From contig JARFQM010000192.1 of assembly GCA_029287755.1 (NCBI GenBank), forward strand, positions 1-6,166: a stretch of 6,166 nucleotides of DNA, given 5' to 3'. Under the pieces are notes generated by a model. The model did not search any database and was not told where the DNA came from. It worked only from the letters and a program-made list of their open reading frames with translations. The translations under genes were made by a program, and so were the position numbers. Position 1 is the first letter of the stretch. The number at the start of each line of letters is the position of its first letter. Positions 1 through 6,119 of this stretch are shown here, one piece after another. The DNA is from Desulfofustis sp. Its GTDB lineage: Bacteria; Desulfobacterota; Desulfobulbia; Desulfobulbales; Desulfocapsaceae.

Positions 1-600
1 TTTCATCCAAACGAAGAGCCGCTGCTGCAGGGCACCCTCGGTTTTCATATAAAGATAGATGGAGCCGTGCATGGCGAGCAGGGCGACGGTAAACAGCCCC
101 ACAGCGAGACTGAAGCCGCTGACCAGATCGAGCATCGAGCCAAGGAAATCACCCCGCTCGGAAATCGCCAGCCCCTGCATCAGCGCCCCTACGGCGACTC
201 CGAACAGCAAGGCGGCCAGGGTCGAGCCGGCGAAAAAGAGAATATCCCAAAAGGTGCGCCAGGCCGGATTGGTCCGCTTGGACCTGAACTCGAGCGAAAC
301 CGCCCGGAAAATCAAAGCGAAGAGCAAGAGCACGAAAGGCAGGTAAAAGGCGCTGAAAATCGAGGCGTAGGCCTCTGGGAACATCGCAAAAAGCGCACCG
401 CCGAAGGTGACCAGCCAGACTTCATTGCCGTCCCAGAGCGGACCGATGCTGTTCATCACCAAGCGCCGCTCGGTGTCGTCTTTGGCCACGAACGGGTGCA
501 GAAACCCGACTCCCAGGTCAAAGCCGTCCAGGATCGCATAGCCAATCAGCAGGACGTTGAGCAGGATAAACCAGATGATGCACAATAATTCGTAACTCAT
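1..600 (-). CDS. cydB: Cytochrome bd ubiquinol oxidase subunit II (CydB), C-terminus cut by window edge
   Basis: Reading the minus strand from the ATG at 598-600 gives 200 codons with no stop before the window edge, so this is the N-terminal part of a protein usually about 335-380 residues long. CydB is the second integral membrane subunit of cytochrome bd oxidase, which oxidises quinol and reduces oxygen to water at the inner membrane. Seen in the sequence: a first membrane segment (about residues 5-24) leading into DGFDLGVG (25-32), the DDTERRLVMNSIGPLWDGNEVW block (41-62) that is a family hallmark, GGALFAMFPEAYA (67-79), and FRAVSLEFRSK (98-108). At least four hydrophobic segments are present. 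It starts 19 bp after the cydA stop, with GAGAGGAG ending 6 nt before the ATG, so the two genes should be co-transcribed. The FRAVSLEFRSK style and the short segment after residue 145 differ from E. coli CydB, which I take as lineage variation. No frameshift is visible in the part present. Confidence 0.96.
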   Translation of the reverse strand, partial: MSYELLCIIWFILLNVLLIGYAILDGFDLGVGFLHPFVAKDDTERRLVMNSIGPLWDGNEVWLVTFGGALFAMFPEAYASIFSAFYLPFVLLLFALIFRAVSLEFRSKRTNPAWRTFWDILFFAGSTLAALLFGVAVGALMQGLAISERGDFLGSMLDLVSGFSLAVGLFTVALLAMHGSIYLYMKTEGALQQRLFVWMK

Positions 601-606
601 TTTATT

Positions 607-614
607 CTCCTCTC
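607..614 (-). promoter_or_regulatory. Ribosome binding site of cydB
   Basis: On the minus strand GAGAGGAG lies 6 nt before the cydB ATG, inside the 19-bp cydA-cydB gap. It fixes the cydB start and implies independent initiation rather than overlap coupling. Confidence 0.85.
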
Positions 615-619
615 ACATG

Positions 620-2146
620 CTAAGACTGGCTGAGCCGAGCGTGCTGTCGTTCGGACGAGGCATCCTGAAAGCCGTGCTCGGTCCCGTCTTCCGTCATCTC
701 AAACTCCTCTGGGCCCTGGCGGATCTTGCGGTCAAGCACAAAGATCCAGACCGCGGCCAGGCTGAGGTAGAGAAGGGTGAACAGAATCAGCGAGGTGGCC
801 GCTTCCTGGGCATTGACCGATGGACTTACCGCATTGACGGTGCGCAGCCCCTCACGCTCGTCATATTCGTAGAAACCGTCTGCACCGACCAGCAGATCAC
901 TGCCGTCCTCGCTCCACTCTATGGGCGGGTGGACGATCCAGGGTTGGCGGCCGACTTCGGCGCCAATCCAGCCGGCCTGATTGGAGGCCATGACCAGGCC
1001 GATGCCGAATACGAAGCACCACAGCAGCCAACGCTTGTCAGCCAGGGTTCGGCGCCAGTTGAAATAGAGCCCCAGGACGCTGGCGATGATCATCAGACCG
1101 CCGACGCCGACCATGACGCGCCAGCTCAGGTAGGAGAGCAGCAGCGGCGGACGGTCCTCCGGTCGAAAGCGGTCGAGGCCGACAACCGGCTTGGAAAAGG
1201 TGAGGTCATCAAACACCATGAAGCTCAACCCTCCGGGGATGCTGATATCGAAATCGATGCGCTCCTCCTCGGCGTTGGGCCAGCCGATCAGGTTGAGATC
1301 GGCCCGGCCGGTGTCGAAATGGGCCTCGAAGCTGGCCAGTTTCGCCGGTTGGTAACGGTACACGTTCTGGGCCTGGGTATGCCCGTTCAAGGCCAGGCCG
1401 AGCGAAGAGAGCAGAGCCAGCACCAGGGCGCCGTTGATCGAGTGGCGGGCAAATTCCCGGTGCCGGTTTTGTAACACGAAATAAGCGGACACACTGAGCA
1501 CGAAGAAAGCGCCGACCGCGAAGCAGCCCAGCAGAACATGGCTCAAGCGCTGTACGGTGGAGGGGTTGAACACCAGGTCAAGAAAATTGACGATTTCAGC
1601 GCGGCGCTGCACCACCCCGTCGATAACCCAGGGTACCATGCCGGAACCGCCGTCACGCATGATGTCGACAACGTGATGGCCGGCCGGGGTCTGCTGCCAG
1701 CTGTTGGCCACGACGATCCAGATCGAGGAGAACACCGAACCGAGGGCGACCATGTAGACGCTGAACAGATAGAATCCCCGGCTTACCCGCTGCCGGCCGA
1801 AGGCGACCACTGCGAGAAACCCGGATTCAAGAAAGAAGGCGAAGATGCCCTCGGCGGCCAGGGCGCTGCCGAAGACATCGCCGACGAAGCGGGAGTAGGT
1901 CGCCCAGTTGGTACCGAACTGGAATTCCATAACGATGCCGCTGGCCACGCCGATGCCGAAGTTGAGCACGAATATTTTCATCCAAAACTGGCAGGCGGCG
2001 GCGAAGACCGGTTTGCGGGTGAGATAGTAGCGCGTTTCCAAATAAGCGAGGATGACTCCGAGACCGATGGTCAGGGGCGGAAAAATGTAGTGGAACATTA
2101 CGGTGAAGGCAAACTGCAGCCTGGACAATAAAATGACCGTATCCAT
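620..2146 (-). CDS. cydA: Cytochrome bd ubiquinol oxidase subunit I (CydA), short Q-loop type
   Basis: This 508-residue membrane protein is the haem-carrying subunit of the bd-type quinol oxidase. By alignment from memory to E. coli CydA the key residues are all present: His19 (haem b595/d side), Glu99 and Glu107 (proton path), His203 and Met345 (haem b558 ligands, E. coli His186 and Met393), Arg343, Lys269 and Glu274 in QPAKLASFEA (quinol site, E. coli Lys252 and Glu257), and Glu397/Arg400 in the AEVGRQPW block (396-403). The distance from Glu274 to Arg343 is 69 residues, against about 134 in E. coli, so this is a short Q-loop enzyme. The frame stays open upstream to 2296, but I chose the ATG at 2144-2146: GAGGAG lies 7 nt before it and the protein then begins at the conserved SRLQFAFTVMFHY helix, while the extra 50 residues look like translated leader. 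Odd point: about 27 mostly acidic and polar residues (406-432) are inserted after GRQPWIV. cydB follows 19 bp downstream. Identity is essentially certain. Confidence 0.98.
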   Translation of the reverse strand: MDTVILLSRLQFAFTVMFHYIFPPLTIGLGVILAYLETRYYLTRKPVFAAACQFWMKIFVLNFGIGVASGIVMEFQFGTNWATYSRFVGDVFGSALAAEGIFAFFLESGFLAVVAFGRQRVSRGFYLFSVYMVALGSVFSSIWIVVANSWQQTPAGHHVVDIMRDGGSGMVPWVIDGVVQRRAEIVNFLDLVFNPSTVQRLSHVLLGCFAVGAFFVLSVSAYFVLQNRHREFARHSINGALVLALLSSLGLALNGHTQAQNVYRYQPAKLASFEAHFDTGRADLNLIGWPNAEEERIDFDISIPGGLSFMVFDDLTFSKPVVGLDRFRPEDRPPLLLSYLSWRVMVGVGGLMIIASVLGLYFNWRRTLADKRWLLWCFVFGIGLVMASNQAGWIGAEVGRQPWIVHPPIEWSEDGSDLLVGADGFYEYDEREGLRTVNAVSPSVNAQEAATSLILFTLLYLSLAAVWIFVLDRKIRQGPEEFEMTEDGTEHGFQDASSERQHARLSQS

Positions 2147-2153
2147 CAGTTGA

Positions 2154-2159
2154 CTCCTC
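2154..2159 (-). promoter_or_regulatory. Ribosome binding site of cydA (decides the start)
   Basis: GAGGAG on the minus strand sits 7 nt before the ATG at 2144-2146. No comparable site precedes the upstream in-frame ATG at 2294-2296, so this site supports the 508-residue CydA over a 558-residue version. Confidence 0.85.
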
Positions 2160-2249
2160 GAATTCTCTATTTCATGAATGTGGAAACTGAGCCGACGGGT
2201 ACACAGGTTGCCGCCGCTGGACAAGTCTCCCCGGTATACCCATGGTGTA

Positions 2250-2278
2250 AATAAAACCGAAATCCGCTCTTTTGTCAG
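2250..2278 (-). promoter_or_regulatory. Candidate sigma70-like promoter of cydAB
   Basis: On the minus strand CTGACA (2273-2278, five of six matches to TTGACA) is followed after 17 bp by TTTATT (2250-2255, four of six matches to TATAAT). It would start transcription near 2243 and leave a leader of about 100 nt before cydA. I see no convincing FNR-type TTGAT-N4-ATCAA site in the 2147-2349 gap. The same gap must also hold the promoter for the divergent gene at 2350, for which I find no good plus-strand match. Assignment is by inspection only. Confidence 0.4.
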
Positions 2279-2349
2279 GCGAAAATGCGCTGACACTCCC
2301 GGGGGCAGGCCTTAAGGTGTTGAAACCGTATGCAATCTGTGAGAAATGA

Positions 2350-2757
2350 ATGGTCCGTTTAGAGCACAATAGAATGGTCATAAGTTTGGCCATTCGCTGC
2401 ACCGCAGAGGACGCCTGGAAACTGCTCACCGATACTCAGCAGTGGCCGCGCTGGGGCCCCTCCGTCGCCCGGGTTAGCTGCGCGCAGCGCTTCATCGGTC
2501 CCGATTCGGAGGGCAGAGTAAAAACCTCGCTTGGCTTCTGGGTCCCGTTCGCCATTACCGAATACCGTGACCACCAGTTCTGGAGTTGGCGCATCGGCAG
2601 GTTTGCGGCAACCGGTCACCGGATCAGAGTCGAAGATGAGACCGCTTGCGTGGTGGCCTTTGACATGCCCTGGTGGGCGCTGCCGTATCTGCTTGTCTGC
2701 CGGGTTGCGCTGGGCCGGATACGCAGGCTTCTGGAAGCGGGCGAAGATCATTCTTGA
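2350..2757 (+). CDS. SRPBCC (START/Bet v1-like) family protein, ligand unknown
   Basis: A 135-residue soluble protein and the only plus-strand gene in the window. The N-terminal half carries the usual SRPBCC opening: a beta-strand (VISLAIRC, 10-17), AEDAWKLLTDTQQWPRWGPSV (19-39), then RVSCAQRF and a GRVKTSLGFWVPFAITEY stretch (56-72). The fold ends in a long helix (about 111-131), as in polyketide cyclase/dehydrase-like and START-like proteins. These proteins have a deep hydrophobic pocket and bind lipids, polyketides or other small hydrophobic molecules; the ligand cannot be read from sequence. The start is uncertain: ATG at 2350 and ATG at 2374 (residue 9) both have only weak upstream purine stretches, and the shorter 127-residue form still keeps the first strand. 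The gene is divergent from cydA (203 bp between start codons) and convergent with the RND permease gene (21 bp between the genes). Composition resembles its neighbours, so nothing suggests recent transfer. Family assignment is fairly safe; function is not. Confidence 0.8.
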   Translation: MVRLEHNRMVISLAIRCTAEDAWKLLTDTQQWPRWGPSVARVSCAQRFIGPDSEGRVKTSLGFWVPFAITEYRDHQFWSWRIGRFAATGHRIRVEDETACVVAFDMPWWALPYLLVCRVALGRIRRLLEAGEDHS

Positions 2758-2778
2758 AGAAATAATTCAGCCCGGCCT

Positions 2779-5235
2779 TCAGGATGGCCCAGGCATGTTT
2801 GTCCTTTTTTTCTTTTTGACGACGAGCGTCATCAACGCCGGTGCCAGCAGCAAATCGGCGCTCAGGGCCAGAAGCACGGCGCTGCCGGCCAGCAGCCCGA
2901 AATAGAAGAATATGTTCATTTCGGCAAACATGAAGATGAAAAAGCCTAAGGAAAGCACCACGCTGGTGGTCAGCATTGCCCTGCCGGCGGTCATCAGGGT
3001 GTTTTCCACCGCCATGTTCAGATCTCCCGACTGCTGATAGTAGCGCCTGAAATTGTACATGAAATGGATGGTGTCGTCAACGGCGAGGCCAATGACGATC
3101 GAGGCGATAAGCATGGTGATCATGTCGAGATTGATGCCCAGCCAGCCCATGAGTCCAAGCACGGTGATAATCGGGGTGAGATTGGGGATCATGCTGATCA
3201 GCCCCAGCTTCAGGTTGCCGATCAACAGAATCATCATGACGGTGATGACCGCCAGGGCGATACCATAGCTTTGAGCCGCTGAGTAGATGGCTGCGTGGAT
3301 AATCCTGCCAAACAGCGACATGATGCCGGTGGCTGCTACCTGCATGGGTTCGCCGCCTTCCAGCGTCCTGCTGCCAAAGGTATCGGTAAACCTGTCGGTC
3401 ACATCCCTGATGAAAGGGATATAGAGCAGGGCGTCCTGCCAGGGGACTTTGAGCGTGACGCGCGCATAACGATACTGGCTGTCGGTGAGATTGTCGATAT
3501 CGTCTGAGCCGGTATTGGAAAAGAGCAGGAATTCCTGGGGAATCAGCTTTTCGTTGTCGGGTATTTTGTAAAAGGCCGGGTCGTTGTCATGCAGGGCCTG
3601 GTGAATTTCCTTGAGCAGGGTGGTAATGGCCAGCGCCTTGCCGATCGGTACCTCGTGGCTGGCGTAATCGGCCACCAGTTCCGCCATGAGTCGCTCCATA
3701 TCGAGCAGGGTCTCACGGTCGTAAAGTCCGTTTTCCCTGCCGGTGTCGAGCACCATTTCCAGCACCACGGTTCCCTTCAATTCGCGATCCAGCAGCTGTG
3801 TCGCCTGGCGAACGCCCAGCTCCTCTGGCAGCCACTCGAGCCCGTCATGGGAGAACAGCACCCTGGTAACCCCTGTCAGGCCCACTATGACAATGCCAAC
3901 AGCTACTCCCAGTACCAGACGATACCGGGTTATGCTGAAGGCGGCGACAGCGCGCAGAAAACGATCGATGAGGCTATCTCTTGCTGATTTTTCGGGGCCC
4001 CATGGCTTCAGGGGCAGGAGGGAGAGCAGCGCGGGTAAAAAGGTAAAGGTGTAAATAAGTGAAATTCCAACACCGATTGCTGAAAAAACGCCGAGATCAG
4101 CGATCGGAGCAACTTTGGCCATGGAAAAGGATGCCAGACCGGCCGAGGTGGTCAGCGATGTCATGATCAGGGCCGGCCCCGAATGACCATAGGCGGCAAC
4201 TATGGCATCATGGCGAGCCTCTCCATGGCGGATGTTTTGATACGTGAGAGACAGGACATGAATCGAGGCGCCGACGCCGACGGTGAGAATAAAGGAGGGC
4301 AGCATGGTGGTCGGCAATTTGAATGAGACGCCCAGCACAGTCATCAGCCCCACCGTGGAGATCAGCGACAAACCGACGAGCATGAGCGGCAGCAGCACCC
4401 CGCTGGCGCGGCGAAACATCAGAAACAGGCAGCCGCCGATGACCAGCAGTGCCAGTTTCATGAAGGTGAAGGCATCCTTCTGCATGTAATACTTGATTGC
4501 ATGCAGATTGACCGGAGGCCCGGCCGCCGAAATCTGGAAGGCAGGGTCCTGATGACGGGCCACCACCTCATGGACGGCTTCCACAAAGAGATCGTTTTCC
4601 AGATCAGAGAGATAGCGTTGCCCGGGTGAATCACCACCCTCATCATCTTCTTCCACTGGCTCATCGAAACCTGAAAACAGATCACCCTCAGCTTCGCCGC
4701 CGTACACCTGACTCTGCAGAAAAATCGCCGTGTACTTGCCATTTTCCGACACCAGGTTGTTGATATAGAGGGGGTTGCTCAGGACGCGCTCGCGCAGTTC
4801 GGCTGACTCGCCGGGCGTGGCCGGACTGCGGGGCAGCAGGTTGTCGACCAGCAGGGTGTCTCCCTCGCCGCGCACATTTCTGATGTTGATCAAAGAAGTG
4901 ATGTCTTCGAGAAACGGAACGGAATCGAGCAGGTCCTCATGCAGGGCTCTGAGTTTTTCGAGGACCTCGGAGGAATAGAGCGTTTCGCTGTAGACGGCCA
5001 GGACGAGAAAATCGTCCCTGCCGAATTCCTCCCTGAACTGGTTGTAGGTTTTCAGGTAGGGATCGTCGTCATGAAGAAACCCCTCGTTAGAGGTGTCGAA
5101 TGTAAGGTGTTGGAGCTGCCAGCCCAGCAAGGCTGTGCAGAGGAAGACTCCAATCAGCACAGGAATGCGAAAACGCAATACGGCGGTGACAAAAATCTCG
5201 AGATATCGATTCGTGTGTCCATATTGACCAACCAC
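2779..5235 (-). CDS. RND-superfamily permease, MMPL/COG1033-like, 818 residues
   Basis: An inner membrane transporter of the RND superfamily, expected to be driven by the proton gradient; its substrate is unknown, and relatives move lipids, hopanoids or other hydrophobic compounds. The architecture is two repeats. Each has one membrane helix (about 24-41 and 437-460), a large extracytoplasmic domain (about 42-255 and 461-650), then a five-helix bundle (about 257-408 and 654-806), giving 12 helices. The second bundle contains GLAVDDTIHFMYNFRR (716-731), the family's helix 10 signature with the paired Asp720-Asp721. The matching helix 4 reads TVGVGASIHVLSL (318-330) and lacks the acids. Residues 191-202 of the first extracytoplasmic domain form a run of Asp and Glu. 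The start is GTG at 5233-5235 with a weak GGGGGTAAGG upstream; an in-frame stop about 75 nt further up leaves no in-frame ATG alternative. The tail ends in four lysines and an arginine. It lies 148 bp downstream of hupE on the same strand. No adaptor, outer-membrane factor or lipoprotein partner is in the window, which argues against a classical tripartite drug pump. Confidence 0.9.
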   Translation of the reverse strand: MVGQYGHTNRYLEIFVTAVLRFRIPVLIGVFLCTALLGWQLQHLTFDTSNEGFLHDDDPYLKTYNQFREEFGRDDFLVLAVYSETLYSSEVLEKLRALHEDLLDSVPFLEDITSLINIRNVRGEGDTLLVDNLLPRSPATPGESAELRERVLSNPLYINNLVSENGKYTAIFLQSQVYGGEAEGDLFSGFDEPVEEDDEGGDSPGQRYLSDLENDLFVEAVHEVVARHQDPAFQISAAGPPVNLHAIKYYMQKDAFTFMKLALLVIGGCLFLMFRRASGVLLPLMLVGLSLISTVGLMTVLGVSFKLPTTMLPSFILTVGVGASIHVLSLTYQNIRHGEARHDAIVAAYGHSGPALIMTSLTTSAGLASFSMAKVAPIADLGVFSAIGVGISLIYTFTFLPALLSLLPLKPWGPEKSARDSLIDRFLRAVAAFSITRYRLVLGVAVGIVIVGLTGVTRVLFSHDGLEWLPEELGVRQATQLLDRELKGTVVLEMVLDTGRENGLYDRETLLDMERLMAELVADYASHEVPIGKALAITTLLKEIHQALHDNDPAFYKIPDNEKLIPQEFLLFSNTGSDDIDNLTDSQYRYARVTLKVPWQDALLYIPFIRDVTDRFTDTFGSRTLEGGEPMQVAATGIMSLFGRIIHAAIYSAAQSYGIALAVITVMMILLIGNLKLGLISMIPNLTPIITVLGLMGWLGINLDMITMLIASIVIGLAVDDTIHFMYNFRRYYQQSGDLNMAVENTLMTAGRAMLTTSVVLSLGFFIFMFAEMNIFFYFGLLAGSAVLLALSADLLLAPALMTLVVKKKKRTNMPGPS

Positions 5236-5293
5236 TGCCTTACCCCCGTGGTGTGTGTCACTGTTGACGTGGATAGTGACCAGCGCAGAAATC

Positions 5294-5313
5294 GCCGGGC
5301 TTCATTTCCCGGC
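5294..5313 (-). other. Small GC-rich hairpin in the hupE-permease gap
   Basis: GCCGGG and CCCGGC form a perfect 6-bp stem around an 8-nt loop. On the minus strand the stem is followed by GATTTCTG rather than a T-run, so it is not a standard intrinsic terminator. It could modulate read-through from hupE or shape the leader of the permease mRNA, or it may be chance in GC-rich DNA. Confidence 0.3.
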
Positions 5314-5339
5314 TGCCAGCCCCGGAACCGTGCAGAGAT

Positions 5340-5363
5340 TTACCAGGATAATTACCAGAATAA
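5340..5363. repeat. Tandem 12-bp direct repeat between hupE and the permease gene
   Basis: TTACCAGGATAA is followed at once by TTACCAGAATAA, giving 11 of 12 identical positions. The pair lies 21 bp past the hupE stop and about 105 bp before the permease start. Its AT-rich make-up contrasts with the coding DNA around it. A tandem pair spaced by about one helical turn is compatible with a regulator binding site, but I recognise no known operator. A seven-base A-run (T-run on the coding strand) overlaps its end at 5362-5368. Confidence 0.5.
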
Positions 5364-5383
5364 AAAAACAGAGATCAAGGGCC

Positions 5384-5971
5384 TCATAAAATGCCGGAAA
5401 GAAAGCCCATGCCGGCAAGCGATATTATCACTCCGCAGGTGCGCACGGCGATTTTCCCGGCCGGCCAGCGCACCAGCATGCCGATAGCGATACCGGAAAG
5501 GTGCAGCAGGCCAGTGGAGATCACGAAGCCGGCGCTGTAAGCCAGAGGGTTGGCGGCGCCCGGCAGTTCGGTACCATGGGCATGGCCGTGAAAGACGGCG
5601 AACACACCAACAAGAATGGCGGCGACCCAGAGCGGCGGCCGAACCGCGAAAGCGACCATGGCGCCAAGCACTATTGCCGATACGGCTATGCCCGTTTCAA
5701 TGGAGGGGATGGGAATACCCAGGACCCCAAGTGCGCCGCCAAAGGCCATGACCAGAGGAAAGACCACAGGCAGGACCCAGATTGCCGGATTACCCAGAAA
5801 GGCGCCCCAGAGACCCACCGCGACCATGGCGGCCACATGATCCCAGCCCAGGAGGGGATGAGCAAATCCGGCAATAAAGCCTCCGGTAATTCCCCCGCCT
5901 TCATGGGCGTGGGCCACACAGGAGAGAGCTAAAAGAGCACAGGTCATCACCGCTATCCCGCCCTTTTTCAT
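5384..5971 (-). CDS. hupE: HupE/UreJ-family membrane protein (probable metal permease)
   Basis: A 195-residue protein that matches the HupE/UreJ family in length and motifs. Members are often linked to nickel supply for hydrogenase or urease. Seen in the sequence: a signal peptide (positive MKK, hydrophobic core, likely cut after AHA at residue 22) that would leave a mature protein starting HEGGG; the family signature HPLLGWDHVAAMVAVGLWG (38-56) with His38, Asp44 and His45; a second histidine cluster FHGHAHG (127-133); and about six further hydrophobic segments. The His/Asp positions are the likely metal ligands. The start is ATG at 5969-5971, with AGGGAGG 6 nt upstream and a sigma70-like promoter further up. 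The RND permease gene follows 148 bp downstream on the same strand and may be co-transcribed. No hydrogenase, urease or nickel-chaperone gene is present in the window, so the physiological partner is unknown. Family membership is confident; nickel as the substrate is an inference from characterised relatives. Confidence 0.92.
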   Translation of the reverse strand: MKKGGIAVMTCALLALSCVAHAHEGGGITGGFIAGFAHPLLGWDHVAAMVAVGLWGAFLGNPAIWVLPVVFPLVMAFGGALGVLGIPIPSIETGIAVSAIVLGAMVAFAVRPPLWVAAILVGVFAVFHGHAHGTELPGAANPLAYSAGFVISTGLLHLSGIAIGMLVRWPAGKIAVRTCGVIISLAGMGFLSGIL

Positions 5972-5977
5972 TCTGCG

Positions 5978-5984
5978 CCTCCCT
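5978..5984 (-). promoter_or_regulatory. Strong ribosome binding site of hupE
   Basis: AGGGAGG on the minus strand lies 6 nt before the hupE ATG. It is the strongest Shine-Dalgarno match in the window and fixes the start so that the signal peptide is complete. Confidence 0.85.
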
Positions 5985-6047
5985 GAAATCGATTAATCAA
6001 AAAACAATTTACCCAAAAGATTTTGACTGGTTAAGAAAGCTGAGTTC

Positions 6048-6076
6048 ACTATAGACAAGAGTTGAATCAGACGCAA
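6048..6076 (-). promoter_or_regulatory. Candidate sigma70-like promoter of hupE
   Basis: On the minus strand TTGCGT (6071-6076) is followed after exactly 17 bp by TATAGT (6048-6053, five of six matches to TATAAT). Transcription would start near 6041 and give a leader of about 70 nt that ends in the AGGGAGG site. The leader contains a GATTAATC palindrome at 5991-5998, just upstream of the RBS, which could be an operator but matches no site I know. I see no NikR-type or nickel/cobalt riboswitch pattern. Confidence 0.5.
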
Positions 6077-6119
6077 CACCATGATCGCCTGGTGAGAATC
6101 TTGGTAAAACCGCCCTGAC

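Noticed and set aside
1..11. 11-base match between the window start and positions 1977-1987, as a possible terminal repeat
   Set aside because: Both copies encode a similar Trp-Met-Lys stretch in CydB and CydA. The match is short and ends at once, so chance or codon similarity explains it.
67..588. Long open frame on the plus strand opposite cydB
   Set aside because: It is antisense to a clear CydB frame. Its product is polar, low in hydrophobics and resembles no family, as expected from reading GC-rich coding DNA backwards.
617..2131. Two long plus-strand open frames opposite cydA (617-1474 and 1538-2131)
   Set aside because: Both lie fully antisense to CydA, which has all its catalytic residues. 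The shadow proteins have no domains and no good ribosome binding site.
2147..2296. 50-residue N-terminal extension of CydA from the ATG at 2294-2296
   Set aside because: The extension has no family similarity or good RBS, whereas the internal ATG has GAGGAG at 7 nt and starts at the conserved first helix.
2172..2751. Minus-strand open frames across the cydA leader and opposite the SRPBCC gene
   Set aside because: They overlap the cydA promoter region and the SRPBCC frame, and their translations show no recognisable fold.
2758..2818. Bidirectional terminator between the convergent SRPBCC and permease genes
   Set aside because: Only a 4-bp GGCC stem (2774-2789) is visible, and the T-rich run at 2803-2818 is the lysine-coding end of the permease gene and lies some 13 nt from that stem. 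The pattern is too weak to annotate.
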